A stretch of DNA of 64,000 nucleotides from Harmothoe impar (Eukaryota; Annelida; Polychaeta; Phyllodocida; Polynoidae), in assembly GCA_947462335.1 (NCBI GenBank), contig OX381704.1:47868942-47932941 (forward strand), in the 5' to 3' direction. The stretch's first letter is position 1. Each line of letters begins with the position of its first letter. The notes beneath the pieces are model-generated. The model did no database searches. It saw only the letters and a list, made by a program, of their open reading frames with translations, and had not been told where the DNA came from. Both the position numbers and the translations under genes were made by a program. This document shows, one piece after another, positions 33,232 to 45,058 of the stretch.

Positions 33232-35980
33232 TTCCATAATTGCTGATGTTGACTATGTCAGGTTGTATTTGGTGAATCTATCAACATGTCCAGTGCCGTG
33301 TTTGGACAGGCCACAGTGTAAAGGGCGGCACTTTCTGCTCAGGGACCCAGATTAATGTTCACTGTCGAGCTGCTCGGAGCAGATCGATCAGCAGCAAGTT
33401 GGCTTTTTGGCACACCTTAAATTGGGATATTCCCCAGCTATAGGCCGCTCCTCTCCTTTCACCTTGCTACCTCTCTGTTTTACTTCTTATTCATTCATGA
33501 ATGCGCTCTAGATATCTCTCCTCTGTCTAAATAATCATGTCTCGCTGTTTGTCTCTCCCATAGTCCTTCTCTGCCTCCCATCTCTCTACCTGTCTCTCCT
33601 TTTAATCGTCCTCATCTCTGATTGTTCGGTACATCCATGTACTAAAAACAACCACCATTACCTCCTTCAACCACGACCCAGCCACCAACCCTGCCTCCGG
33701 CTATCTGCCTATCCACTCCCCTATATATTATTAGTTGCTATCCTACCATTGTCATATTAGAGACAGCTATATACCTGTACAGTGCAGCAGGAGTGGCATG
33801 GGTTGCAGTACAGGTATTGGGTAATCTCACAGGTACAGTTACTGTACCACGCCCTACTCGTTGGCTCTAATGTCCACGGATCTAACTTCATCAACAGTGC
33901 TCTTTATTATGGTTGGGTTTTATATACCAGGCACACATTTAATATGACACGCTATTCTGTTTTATGCATGTGTCCAAAAATAAACACCCATTTCGCTTTC
34001 TGCTACTGTTTTTGTGGTGTGAACATTAAACTATAGAATGGCCATCTTTGTCATATGCTCTGATCTCAGGCAGGAACATCCATGGTTGTCTGGTGGCATT
34101 GGTGGATAGTATGGAAGCTAGACTGTAGGCTGGCCTCGATGTGCCTATGTGGAAACAGTGGGTGGGATGCAGCATCACAGGCAGTGTGGAGGAGGGGGGG
34201 GGGCGGTCAGGCATCGATTGGCGCCCCTCCTCCTGGGCCCTACAAGTCTGTCCAAATCGACGCCAAAAGAAACGTTTCATTTAGGCCCGAACCACCCGAG
34301 TGGACACGGGCCCGCCCTGGATGTGAGACGGCGGCAGGGAGGGTGGAGGTGGGGCCTTGACCGCTGGTCAAGAGGGTGGGATAGACTAGGAGGGTGGGAT
34401 AGATTGAGTGTTTGTCACAACGCCCCAATAACTGCTCCCGGGGGAGGCAGTGGCTGCTCCGACTAAGGAACCCGCTTCTTTAAGTTGATGGCAAGGCCTT
34501 TTTGGTGATGGAGGTGAAAGCGGGTTGTAGCTTAGTGTATGGAGGTAATGCCTGCAGGCGGTCTGCGATGGAAATAGTTCCTTTTATGCACCGGATTGCA
34601 AGCTATTTGTACAGAATCCCATTCCCTCTCTATCTGTCTATTTGAGTGAGACTTATTTACTTCAGAGATGGCATGGACACAATGGCTTGATTTGTAATCA
34701 GAAAGTAATCAACGGTGTGCGCCTTTTAATATGGCTTCTTTCTCAGCGTATTAGTATGCCTTAAACAAAAGGAGGGACATGGGATGCCTTTCTGGAGATA
34801 AAAACGTCGAGTCTTTCCTTTTTAATATTACGGTTTTGCCTTCCAGGTATACAGTTTTGCATCAATCTGGATTTGACCTATATTTCACTTAAGGGCCCCC
34901 TTCTAGAACATAAATATCCATGGCAAGTATGAACAAGAACCAGAATGAATAGTGAGTACATATAGCTCGAATACAGGCTAATTGAAGAGAAAGACCTCCA
35001 GTCGTTATCGGCTACAGGATTTAACCCAGAAATTGGCCTTACAGTGGTTTATATAACCTCCCTAGAGTAGAACCGGATTGTACAATGCTCAGCCTACTTA
35101 TCTAAATGGTCAAGTACCTGTATCCTCTTGAATGTAAGGACTTATGTAGAATTATCTTCCAGTGAGAAGTAACGTGTTACCAGTGGTGCTATACTGTTAC
35201 ATAGTTATCTATAACACGTTTCTACCTATAACGTTACACTCAGCTGCCAGCATCCTACAGAATTCAGTTATCCCTTAGGAGCATCAGATCTGGCCTGTTC
35301 AATCTACTGATAGGATTAGGATTAGTAGCATTGTCTCGGGCAGTGCTTCCTGTCAGCCATCTCTGTAGGTCGTTCTCTGGAGGAAGAAGCTGAGGACAGG
35401 TTCGATATTGCCCTCTCAATCCCAGCAGATTCTCTTGTATAAAATGAAATCCAAGACAGAGAAGCTGATTCAAACACAGGCCATACGAAATGACACAAAG
35501 AGGGAACTTGATGGCTAACGGATGGCAGTTCCTGCATGATTTCTTCAAAGACGAAGGGAACCAGGAGGGAAAAGATAAGACCACGCCATTTTACAGTAAA
35601 AGGCGATCAGAGTAAAGGCAGGGGGGCGTTGATGGCGCAAACCATGAATTACAATATAAGGCGGACACGTATGTGGGGATCAATGGGGGCACGCTTAGAC
35701 AACCCCCTGCGGAATGTCTACAAATGCCAGACAAGCTCCTTGCATTTAGGCTGGGTAGGCAGGAGATTGACCAGTGGGCTGGTGCTGGTGCTGGTGTTTG
35801 AGGTGGTGGTCTTGATGCTGGCTGCTGAGGGAGGCTGCTGCTGCTGGTGGTAGCTAGAGGTGGCAAGTAAAGCCTACACACGTGTATGGGGATATGTTTG
35901 TGGTCTGGAGGAAGGGGAATGGGGGAATGGCGGGTTAGGGAGAGTGCATGGTAGGGTAGTGAGTGGAATGGGTAGTGGTA

Positions 35981-36099
35981 CACCCTCAGAAAAGTGAGAG
36001 TCATTGTCGCTAAAACTACCCTCACCTGAGAGTCAGGCAGTGCGTGACCCTCAGGTGAGGGTAGTTTTAGCGACAATGACTCTCACTTTTCTGTGTGTG
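35981..36099. mobile_element. 119-bp foldback element, copy B (inverted)
   Basis: The reverse complement of this segment equals copy A (13230-13348) at 106 of 107 bases of the core 35987-36093, and the outer CACCCTCAG and CTGTGTGTG limits also agree. TA lies on both sides, a possible 2-bp target duplication. The arms pair almost perfectly, so intronic transcription through this site would yield a long hairpin RNA. The 161-codon minus-strand frame across it (35591-36076) is not a gene: its first 32 residues are the foldback itself. Confidence 0.75.
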
Positions 36100-38331
36100 T
36101 AGGTGTGAGGGGGAGTGCTGGGGAGTGAATGGATTAGGAGTGGTAGGGGTGCTGGAACGACTGGTTAGGGCTGCAGGCCTTTGTCTGTGGTCATTTAGGC
36201 GGTCAATGAATTGCTGGGTATGGCCTTAGGGGGAGGGGTACCTCCAGGGTCGCTACCATTAGCGGCTGTCCCATGCCCGGAGGACCAGGAGGGAAGTGCA
36301 TTTCGACGTGTGTGTTTAGCCTACCCGCCTGGCTGGAAACCTATGGGCCTGCTTATTGTATTTGTGGCCCCCTACTCCATCCAGCCACAGATTGAAACAG
36401 AATCCCAGTCCACCTATGTATAATTCACTGGCTGGATTGCTTTTGTCAATATTTTGTATTATGGATGGCCTTGTGGATTGGTGCTGGAATGAGGTCGTAA
36501 GGACCAGGTATGTGTTACAGCCCCTTAACTCATCCATCACAGCAATCGGACCGAACGACAAGCTTCATCTGCACTGTCTGCCATAATGGGCGTTGGGGAG
36601 TTAAAAGCATCTCGGCATTAAAACATCAAAGTCCACGCACGTTCAATTAATTTTGCCTGGCTCGGTAGAGACTAGGGGAGCTCAATTCCCGGCCCTCCCC
36701 GATTAAAATAAACCATGGAGGGTGAAGGTGGAAGGAAATGCCTGCCACCGCGACAGGAAGAGTGGAGGCGATGCTGGGTGGCCGATGGAGGGTGTTAGGG
36801 CACCAGGCTGCCTTAATAAGCCCCGCCCCTACCGTCATGATTGGCAGTTAGGGAACGTTGGTGGCCTGGCATAGTGCCTGGCTGTGCGCTGGTACCCGTC
36901 CAAAATCACACGATGATTACAACGATCAATCCCACTCGCCAAGAACCAGTGGAGTCTGTTATCTGCTAACGTATTGGGATAGAGAGAGGGAATGTCTCAG
37001 TCTCTGGGGGTAAAATAGGTGTATAGTGCGGTGTGGTGGGAGGTGGTTGCTGGCAAAGCTACCCTTATGTCTAATCCGTGGCTACTCCCTGCTTTCTATA
37101 TGATATAATGGCTGGGTATTCACACCCCCGTCTGGACGGGACACCGTCTCCAGCGTGAATCCATAGTCAACATGGTCAACACAACGGAGCTGAAAAGTAT
37201 TCCTTAGGCTATACTCAATACCTGTTCATCCCATTGTTAAGCTGATACGATCCCAACCTAACCCCCTCCCAAAAATAAAAAGAGAAAGAAAAGAGCTTTT
37301 TTGCTATCCTGCTCCACTTGCCATGCCTTCACTACCATCACACCCACGTACACTCATACACTGGGGTTCCCGGCTGAGTAGTTCTCACATTTCGGTGGCA
37401 TCAGCTGGAGCCTATGCAGTAGCACCGGCCGCCAGGGCTGAATGGGAAGAGGTCGGCGGGCCGTGTGTTAAATAGAAACCTTCATTCCAGGGGCAGTGCA
37501 TTGGACGGCCCAGCCCTTTGTATAGGGGAGTAGCCGCGGGAGCAGGCCGTGTTTGGGATGAGGAGAGCTGATGCCGCCCAGGGACAAGAAGAAACTCCTG
37601 GATCAGCTTAAGGCCCCGTTGCGGTAATGATTTGTAATCTGAGCGCTTATTGATTTGGATTCAGATTGCATTGAGATAATCCTCTTGCCTTTTCCCCATG
37701 TGTTGCTATCCCATGGGGTCACCATGTCCTTCCCCAAATCGTTTTCCTATTGAAATTATGTTTCTCAGCTCATTAATGGCTACATCCCTGGTTCACCAAA
37801 CCTACCTCTAGCCTATTACTCTCACACGTAACTTGCTATCTTCTTTATGTATAACCTATCGGGGTTGACTTCTTTCTTTGCATAAAACGTTGATAGGCTT
37901 TTTGTACATTAGCATACACAGCATCATGAAGCACAGCCCTTACTACACCGACCATTTACATCCTTTCCCTACCGCCATTACCTGAGGCTATGGCGGCCGG
38001 GGAGCGTTCCCGCCCCATATATGGCCGAGGCTTGATGGCGTTCTTGCTTGCTCCAGGCGTCGCTCCACAAGTAACCTTAGCCAAGCTACGGGCTTTGGGC
38101 AACGTCAATAGACGTTTAGGCCACCCCTAGGATGCCTCCACCCGGGAGACACAGACACCGATATGCAATTCTCTGCCTCCCCTGCCTGGCTGAGAGGGAG
38201 GGCCTGCCTCCAGAGGGGTCTTCTCCCCTCCCCCTGCCCCTCAGTCAATTAGCGCACACACGCCGCTAGGGTCTTTATGGCGCTGCGGGTCTGTCTACGC
38301 CCGCTTCCGGGCCGTGCTATGATGTATGCCA

Positions 38332-38345
38332 ATAGCAGAGGGCGC
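38332..38345 (+). promoter_or_regulatory. CTCF-like motif
   Basis: ATAGCAGAGGGCGC matches 12 of 14 positions of the animal CTCF core CCASYAGRKGGCRS. CTCF organises chromatin loops and insulators in bilaterians. A 12/14 match can arise by chance, so confidence is low. Confidence 0.3.
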
Positions 38346-41300
38346 CATCTTAAGGTTATTAATATGACAGGTGGTGGGCGGGTGGGTTGTGTCCATATAG
38401 GTAGAGATAGACGACTATAGGCGCTGTGGTGTAGGGGTCTGGAACCACTAGCTACAGCTGTTTGTAGTGTGACTACAGTGGGAGTAGTAGTACTTAGCTC
38501 ATTGAGAAGCCAACATGAAGACAGTCTGGGATCTAACTGGACCCTTTCTGCACTGGCCACGTTACGGTGATTAAGTGGTGGGGTGATCGAGGTCGTTACA
38601 CAAGACTATGAGGTCAGGATCCGTCTAGTGTCGCTGACTCTGCTGAAGTGGTCTTGACTATGTCTGGATCCCATGCCAGACCATGCCAGACCCGCCCCCT
38701 CCCCCACCCACGAAGCCTCTCCTCCAGTGGTCTACCCCTGCCCTCTATGTGATGGCTAGTGTTGACTCAGTTCACCCGGCACTTTCCTATCCATAACCAA
38801 CACTGCTCCACTGCATTTACCAGACGTACATCACCAATGTCAGCCATCCATTGCTTTGATCAAATACGAGCACACAGACATACGCATTCAGATACAGCCT
38901 TCCCTTGTTCTGTATAGTGTATTAGTCGTTCTGCACTGGCTGCGATTTACCATCACCTAACCGTCATTCCTTTATACTACTGCCACTACCCGGCCCCACT
39001 CCCCTCCAGTGACAGGCAATACCGCGTATCTATATATAGTTCCGTATGGCTTAGCCTTGGAACGAGGCCTTGGCGTGAGGGTATTGCCCGGTACAATGCA
39101 CCTTTTTTATATACTGCTTGTTAAGACCACCCTGCCTCCAAGCTTCACCATAGTATGGCGGCGGTGCGCTCCTGCATGGCCTCCGGTCATAAATTGCGGC
39201 TCATCATAAGGAGTTGCGACCTATACTTTAGAAGATCTGACAAGGCTTTTTCTATGGTGCAACACGACATCTTGCCTGACACAGGCTCAGGCAACTACCC
39301 CTTGTATGTACAATGTTTGTGTATACTCTCCCTCAGATCTCATTATTCATAGTCTCTACACAAGACCAACCCTCCAATGCTGTTCAACAATTCATCCTGA
39401 AAGTGTCATTTAATATAAGCAGTGTCTTTTTTTCTAATCTTGTTGCCGACGCGATTAAATTCAGTGGGTTGACATTGATACATAGAGCCTGCATCCGTGA
39501 GGCTTATCAAGGCATCCTTTTTCATTCTACCTGTCTACACTACGGCCATACATCTGTAACAACGCTGACATCCATCCAGTCCCCGGGCCTTTGTACACAG
39601 GAGAGCACTTCTTATCAAAGCCAGGATCATATATGTAAACCTGATTAGTCTACACGAGCAGCGCTGTTGAGGTTGGCCGGCAAGCCTGGGTATTGCTTTA
39701 TAGCATTGGGTTACCCCTGGTCCTATAATTCAATCACATTGTGCATTACCCTCCTTTTATCATGGTGATTCATGCTATTTAATGGTGGGATAAAGTCTGT
39801 TGCATAATGCCAATATGGAGTTGGTCACATGTGGTAGATCCATCGCTGGCTCAGCACATAGTGGACATTGTCTACTACGCTTGGTGCCTGCACCCCTACT
39901 CCCAATCCCTCACTCCCATTAGCCTCTATCCTCCCATTCCTCACCCCTAAACCCCTACACCATTTACCCTACCTCCTCCCATCCCATCAGTCGGTCAAGT
40001 GGCCACCTGTGGCCATGGAGGTCTGTGTTCTTCCTGTGTTTGTGCAGCAGTATACAGATACGGGAGACAGTCAGAAAGGATGGGTGACTGCACCATGCAT
40101 CACCCACAGCCTGCATTGACAGACTGCGGACCCACGGCCAGGGGAGCACCATGCACCTGGTCCTGCAGACTACTGTACATACCTCCCAGGAGACCCTCCA
40201 TACCACACACACAAGCTATTCCCACCCAGCTATCCTATCAGCTGGCGAACACCCAGGTCACGGCGGAGATAAGCCTTGTTTGGTCAGTGCCGTGGAAGAC
40301 CCCATTAACCTCCTCAGCAGGCACAGGTTCATCTCCAATAGGCCAATAGCGTAGCCTGCGCTGCTCTATTGTCTACCCACACTTATCTTATCTCTCCCAC
40401 ATCTCACAATACAACCTATATAAATTTAACGTACAATCCAACTATTTTATAGATATTGTCAATTTTGCCACACAGGCCATAATACATACACCCATCACCC
40501 AAGTCATTATTCCATCCTCGACACGACTTCCCCAGCCCGCCACATAACCGAGCACTCCTGCACCTCACCCTACGTCCTCTCCCTAACCCTTACTCCTCTA
40601 TAACATTGATCCTTACGTGCTGGATAGTGTGTGTAGAGTCCAACTTAACCACAGTTTGACCACAGACTTCATGCCAGCCCTCGAGCCGGGGATTTGCCAA
40701 TAAGACACGGGGTGCTTTACTATTGCAGCCAGACCAGAATCCTGGTCATGTGGCGAGTCCAGGGCCCACTCCTACTGCTACTACCACCAGCATTCACATT
40801 CTCCCCAAAAGGAATTTATTGAGCCTTTAGGAGTGCTGTTGTGTATATACAGGAGGTATCAGGTGGACGTAGGGGCTTACGGTGTTTGAGTGGACCCGTC
40901 AGACTGGCAGTCAACATGGGAGGTGTGTGTTTGTGTGGGAGTTGGGGGAGGAGGATCCAAGTCTGTGTGTAGGGGAGGTAGGAGGGGATCCAAGTGTTGT
41001 CCGTGACATTGATCCCCGGACATCCCCACGACACCCTTACCTAAACCTGCTTCTTACACCAGTGAGTTCATAGAGAGTAGGTATTTAGGTGGTAGAGCCT
41101 TGTGCAGACTCAGGGCTAATACCCCACCCCATCCACACCAACCACCCCTTAGCTGTAAACTGACCTACTGCCCTTTGCCTCAGTCAATGCAACCTTCAGT
41201 GTGACCTCTAACCCTATGGCGGCCATGCACGATCCCTACCCAACCCAGTCCATTTCCATTTGTCAGGGATATGGTAATGTATCTTTAGATTGGATCTGCC

Positions 41301-41378
41301 TATGGGTCTTTAGTTAATGTGAAGCCTAGTAATGAGCAAATTACCATTACCTATATTGGGCAAGGCACAGAAAAATGA

Positions 41379-41498
41379 GAATTAGATGAGGGGATAAGAC
41401 AGGGAAGACTTTATATACATATGATGGTTTATTCTGTATATTATGTAGACGATTTGGTGTGTCATTCCTGTCTCCTGTTTATGGTTAAAAGGGAGGGA
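41379..41498 (+). pseudogene. possible non-LTR reverse-transcriptase relic
   Basis: A 40-codon open stretch contains GIRQG followed 12 residues later by YVDDLV. In LINE-type reverse transcriptases a G-V/I-RQG motif is followed after about ten residues by Y-V/A-DDL. The spacing is off by two and the intervening LSPxLF motif is absent. The stretch is closed by stops at 41376 and 41499. It is a short, weak resemblance: a decayed LINE fragment is possible, chance is also possible. Confidence 0.2.
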
Positions 41499-43463
41499 TG
41501 ATAAAGCGGACTCTATTTAGATTGTTCCTATAGAGTGTACATGTGCAATAATTATTAATGACAACCATTATTTGATCATGAAATATTCCCCCATACTTCA
41601 CATTATCTTTACATTTATGAATGAGTATAGAAAGGCAATTTTCCGTTCTGTGATACCATGGTGAAACACTAGCAGCGTAGTTGGACGGTAAAAAAACGAT
41701 GGTCCCTATGGTGCATGCACCGTATTAGGAAACAATGCATCATCCCAACACCACCGCTACATAAATTGAGGACCACTTGGGGACTACGTCATTAATTAAC
41801 AAGGCTAGACCCACCCAGATTGGAAAGGTCCACCAGAATTATAACCCATGCATGGTGTGGTGTGCGGTTAAGTTGCCAGAATTTATGTATCAACGAAGTA
41901 TATGCACTTGTTAGGTGTTGTTATGAGACCCCTGTGTTTCCCAATTAACCCGAGCAACTCCCCAACCTCCCCACTTCTCCTTGGAGCTGCTCCCCATCCC
42001 CCGGGAGCACCTCGTTAACGGAGGTGATGAATATAGCGTCTCGCACCGACACCCGGATGGCGCAGTGATACATCTTATGGCAGACCCTTTGATTGATCGC
42101 CGGACTACTTCCATAATGACCCCCGGCTAAGGTCAATCCAAGCGATGGCGTCACTTAATGATCAGAAGCGGGAGCACAAGCTGGGCCTTTCTTTCCCCAG
42201 GAAGGACTCCTGCTTTCTTCCTACCTGTGCTTCCTATGCACGCGGTTGCCATTAACATAATGCAGTCAAAGCCTTCCTTCTCAGGGTGATAAAGGCATTG
42301 TGGGGCATGGTGACAGGCCTTATTAAGGGGGGTCACAGGGGTTCACTTATACCTCATAAAGATGAGAATAGTTAGCTCCCTGCCAGTACCTCTGGCCGTC
42401 TAACACTATCTAGGTGTATAGCCATCTTTACACCACCTACCTTTGGCCATGCATCAAAGGCCTTGTCAAAGTCCTTGTCCTGTTGGACCCTGAGGCCGCT
42501 GGTGTCAGAACCCCTTGGGCTGCCTCTGCCTCCTCACTTCCTGGCCTACTTCCTGTCACCTGCCTGCACGCCCAATCAGCCCCGTACTAGGGACCACCTG
42601 CGAACCCCGTACTATATGTCCCCTCCCCTGTAGCCTCCTCCATGGTTCTGTCACCCTGTACTACTTAACCTTACACCATCCCCAGTGCAGCTCAGGGTGT
42701 ATGACATATACCCGTGTTTTCTTACAGTAGTGAATCTATGCATCGAAGCATGGGGCTCCCGCAAGACTGGCATTGAAGTAGTGATTCCAAAAATAGTTAA
42801 ACCATCCCCCCCCCCCGTACAGAGTACTTGCTCGACGCATACTGTAGAGGGGCAATGAAATCGGGCCTTTAACACAGATACAGTTAAACGTATTTCAAAG
42901 AAGGCATACTCTACCCTTGAACTATAGGAAGTAATGATTATGCATGAATATACAATAGTGATGGGACTATTGGGCCTGTAATCGACTGCAGTACTATTCC
43001 CTTTTGGGAGCGGAACAAGTTCACCTATGGATGGTCTAGGCACATTGATTTACCGTGGACAAGGCAGACAGACATCCCTGCTGCTAGCTGCAGTGGCAGC
43101 TGCCAGCACGAAGCTTCTGAATTATTCCACGGGCACTGGGCGGTGCCTACCTTGTCCAGACAGAAATCTACCAAGTGGGCACTGTTTACTGAGTTAGTGT
43201 ACATAGGGCCTCTGCCCAACACGTCATCTCCTATCCCCTAACACTCAACAACATGTGTATTATAGAGGGCGTACAGGGGGGGGGGCCTCCTGTTCATCTG
43301 ATTTGTTCTTCCATGTCTTCCATAAGTAAAATACACACCCATACATCCATAGGATGCCGCTGTAATACTCGAATCATTCTGGAGGAACTACCAAGGTATA
43401 GGTTTAACAGGCAAACACTGTGTTGGATATAGAGACCTGTCAGAGGACATCCCCTTGGCTAGA

Positions 43464-43610
43464 ATAGAGATCAGATGTCTCTACATCTCAGTGTTTGGCT
43501 GTCTGAGCGAACTGCTCCTACAACTGCTGCAGCGAGCTCCTCTATTCACTGGCCTCCCCCTCTAGTGATGTAACAGCATTGCCCGTGTACGTCGCCATTT
43601 TGTCATAAGA
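43464..43610 (+). repeat. block similar to 9365-9490 (GAACTGCTC...GCCCGTGTAC)
   Basis: GAACTGCTCCTACAACTGCTGCAGCGAGCTCCTCTATTCAC resembles the 9413-9450 block (GAGCTGCTCTACGAGCTGCTCACGCCG) with a few gaps. GCCCGTGTAC follows at 43581, as GCCCGTCTAC follows at 9475. One frame reads CLYISVFGCLSELLLQLLQR and another ELLYSLASPSSDVTALPVYV. The second is like ELLYELL...LTVPVY at 9413. This suggests two decayed copies of one unidentified repeat or gene relic. Confidence 0.3.
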
Positions 43611-44834
43611 GGCAGTTTCTGTAGGCTCTAGCAGCAGGTTGTGCAGGGTAAGACAGGTACCAGTTCACGGTGACCATTAAAGCAATGGGGGTACGTTTAA
43701 TGTCCCATTTTCAACCACTTGGCCATATTAGCATCAACCCAATACAGCCTTATACATAGATGAGTCCATGTAAGGCATCACTCATAGGCTGTCTCAGATA
43801 TCTCCACTGACGCCTCCTCTTATAGCCCACAACGCACCCCATGTAGGGGGTTGGCAGTCAGACGTCTTCCTCCTGCTTGCTGCCACCACCAGTGTGTCCG
43901 ACCACCCCATGCCTTTGTTTAATGTTCGATTTGAATTATGTTCAATATGACTTCTTTTTGCAGTGGCGCGCCAGAAGGAAACCCAATACCACTGGGGGCG
44001 CGCCTTTTTCACTACCCCATCGGCGCATCCATCCTGCGGGCGGCCCCCATACGCAAATATTGATCATCTAATCATTCCATTAAGCCTAATCAGGCTTTTT
44101 GCCGCTTGGATGGGGGAATTTCCAAGTAATTACCCCTAGATATCGGCGGGAGATTAGTAATGTTAACGTCATGGGAAGTCAGCTCCTGCCATTCGCCATT
44201 ACGGGGACTAAGCATGCGCATGCGTACACGCCACTTCCGTCACTGTGCGCGGCCGCGCTACCAGGTGGAAGATATAGAGGTGATTTTAGACCCCGGATAC
44301 ACTATCCCAATTACATTTCCCAGGACATATATCTGCAATGCTTTCCGGCAGCTCCCCCTTCCCAACAGTCCATTCAATATCATTATCCGATTCAGGGGTA
44401 TAAGAATCAGACAGCTCCCTTCCTCTCCTCCATCCTCCATGGCCACCACCTCCACTGCAGCTGGAGGTTGTTGATAGGGGAGGTTATTATCAGGTGGGGC
44501 ACAATGGAGGATTCCTCTCTAAATACACCAGGGCTGGCTAGCGACAATGGCGGATTGATTTTTCATTGGTTGTTATGGTTACTCCCGCCTTCTGAGGGAG
44601 GATTGCATTGATCCCCACTGCACGTCCTGTGTATCTAACTAGCACTGGAGGACAGACTGGCTGTCGTGCCGCCTGTCGCCCACACTAGAACAACACTGGG
44701 GGGCTGGCAACTGGCTCCTACCAGGATCAAATTGTATAAGGGGTGCACTTATACCTGAACGGTGGCATGATCATGCAGAGTCTGTCTATGTTTGCTACCC
44801 GCTAGCAGCCTGCAAACATGAGACAGTTTCAGCT
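43611..44834. other. non-coding stretch, no gene seen
   Basis: No exon recognised. A 170-codon frame at 44099-44611 overlaps a second long frame on the same strand and matches no family. GGCGCGCC occurs at 43964-43971, with a related GGCGCGCC near 43997 in the other half of an imperfect inverted pair. Confidence 0.5.
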
Positions 44835-45058
44835 TTAACCCTTTCCCTGCCGGTTCACAATTGAAAAATTGTTCTCAACCACCGGGGACATTGCAGATGA
44901 ATATGTTCTACTAAAACTGGCACTACACTACAGATAGTGCCCTGGTACTGCATATATGCAGTATCGGTTTTTGGGTACTAAAATACAGTACTGCATATAT
45001 GCAGTATCGGTTTTACAGTGGTACTGCATATATGCAGTATCGGCAGGGAAAGGGTTAA
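44835..45058. mobile_element. piggyBac-like MITE, family 2, intact ends
   Basis: The 224-base element has perfect 18-bp terminal inverted repeats, TTAACCCTTTCCCTGCCG and its complement, beginning and ending with the TTAA target. Inside, the 18-base palindrome TACTGCATATATGCAGTA occurs three times (44946-44963, 44989-45006, 45022-45039), each followed by TCGG. The ends differ from family 1 after CCCTTT. It is non-coding and needs a piggyBac-type transposase in trans. Intact ends suggest relatively recent insertion. Confidence 0.85.

Larger units (their letters stand above)
28356..35980. other. non-coding stretch, probably intron, no gene seen
   Basis: No exon recognised. It contains the CCCACCT tandem (28764-28802), GAGCTGCTC words at 29877-29885 and 33367-33375, an X-box (33218-33231), a short A run near 31862, a 10-base G run near 34194 and a GAGGGTGGGATAGA duplication (about 34371-34405). 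The blocks 34470-34860 and 29640-29880 are repeat-free with TAATCAGAAAGTAATC and TTAATTAACC cores, so they are possible regulatory DNA. Confidence 0.5.
36100..43463. other. non-coding stretch, no gene seen
   Basis: No exon or RNA gene recognised. It contains a CTCF-like motif (38332-38345), a possible reverse-transcriptase relic (41379-41498), a GAGCTGCTC word (41984-41992) and an 11-base C run (42806-42816). The part 37600-38160 is repeat-free, with GCGGTAATGATTTGTAATC and ATTGATTTGGATTCAGATTG, and contains a CArG-like CCATATATGG at 38015. It is a plausible enhancer-like block. 39860-41200 is C-rich on the + strand. Confidence 0.5.

Noticed and set aside
35591..36076. 161-codon minus-strand frame whose first 32 residues also begin a frame at 13253
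   Set aside because: The shared part is the foldback element, so the identity reflects the repeat, not a protein family.
44099..44611. 170-codon + strand frame
   Set aside because: It overlaps another long frame on the same strand and has no known motif.
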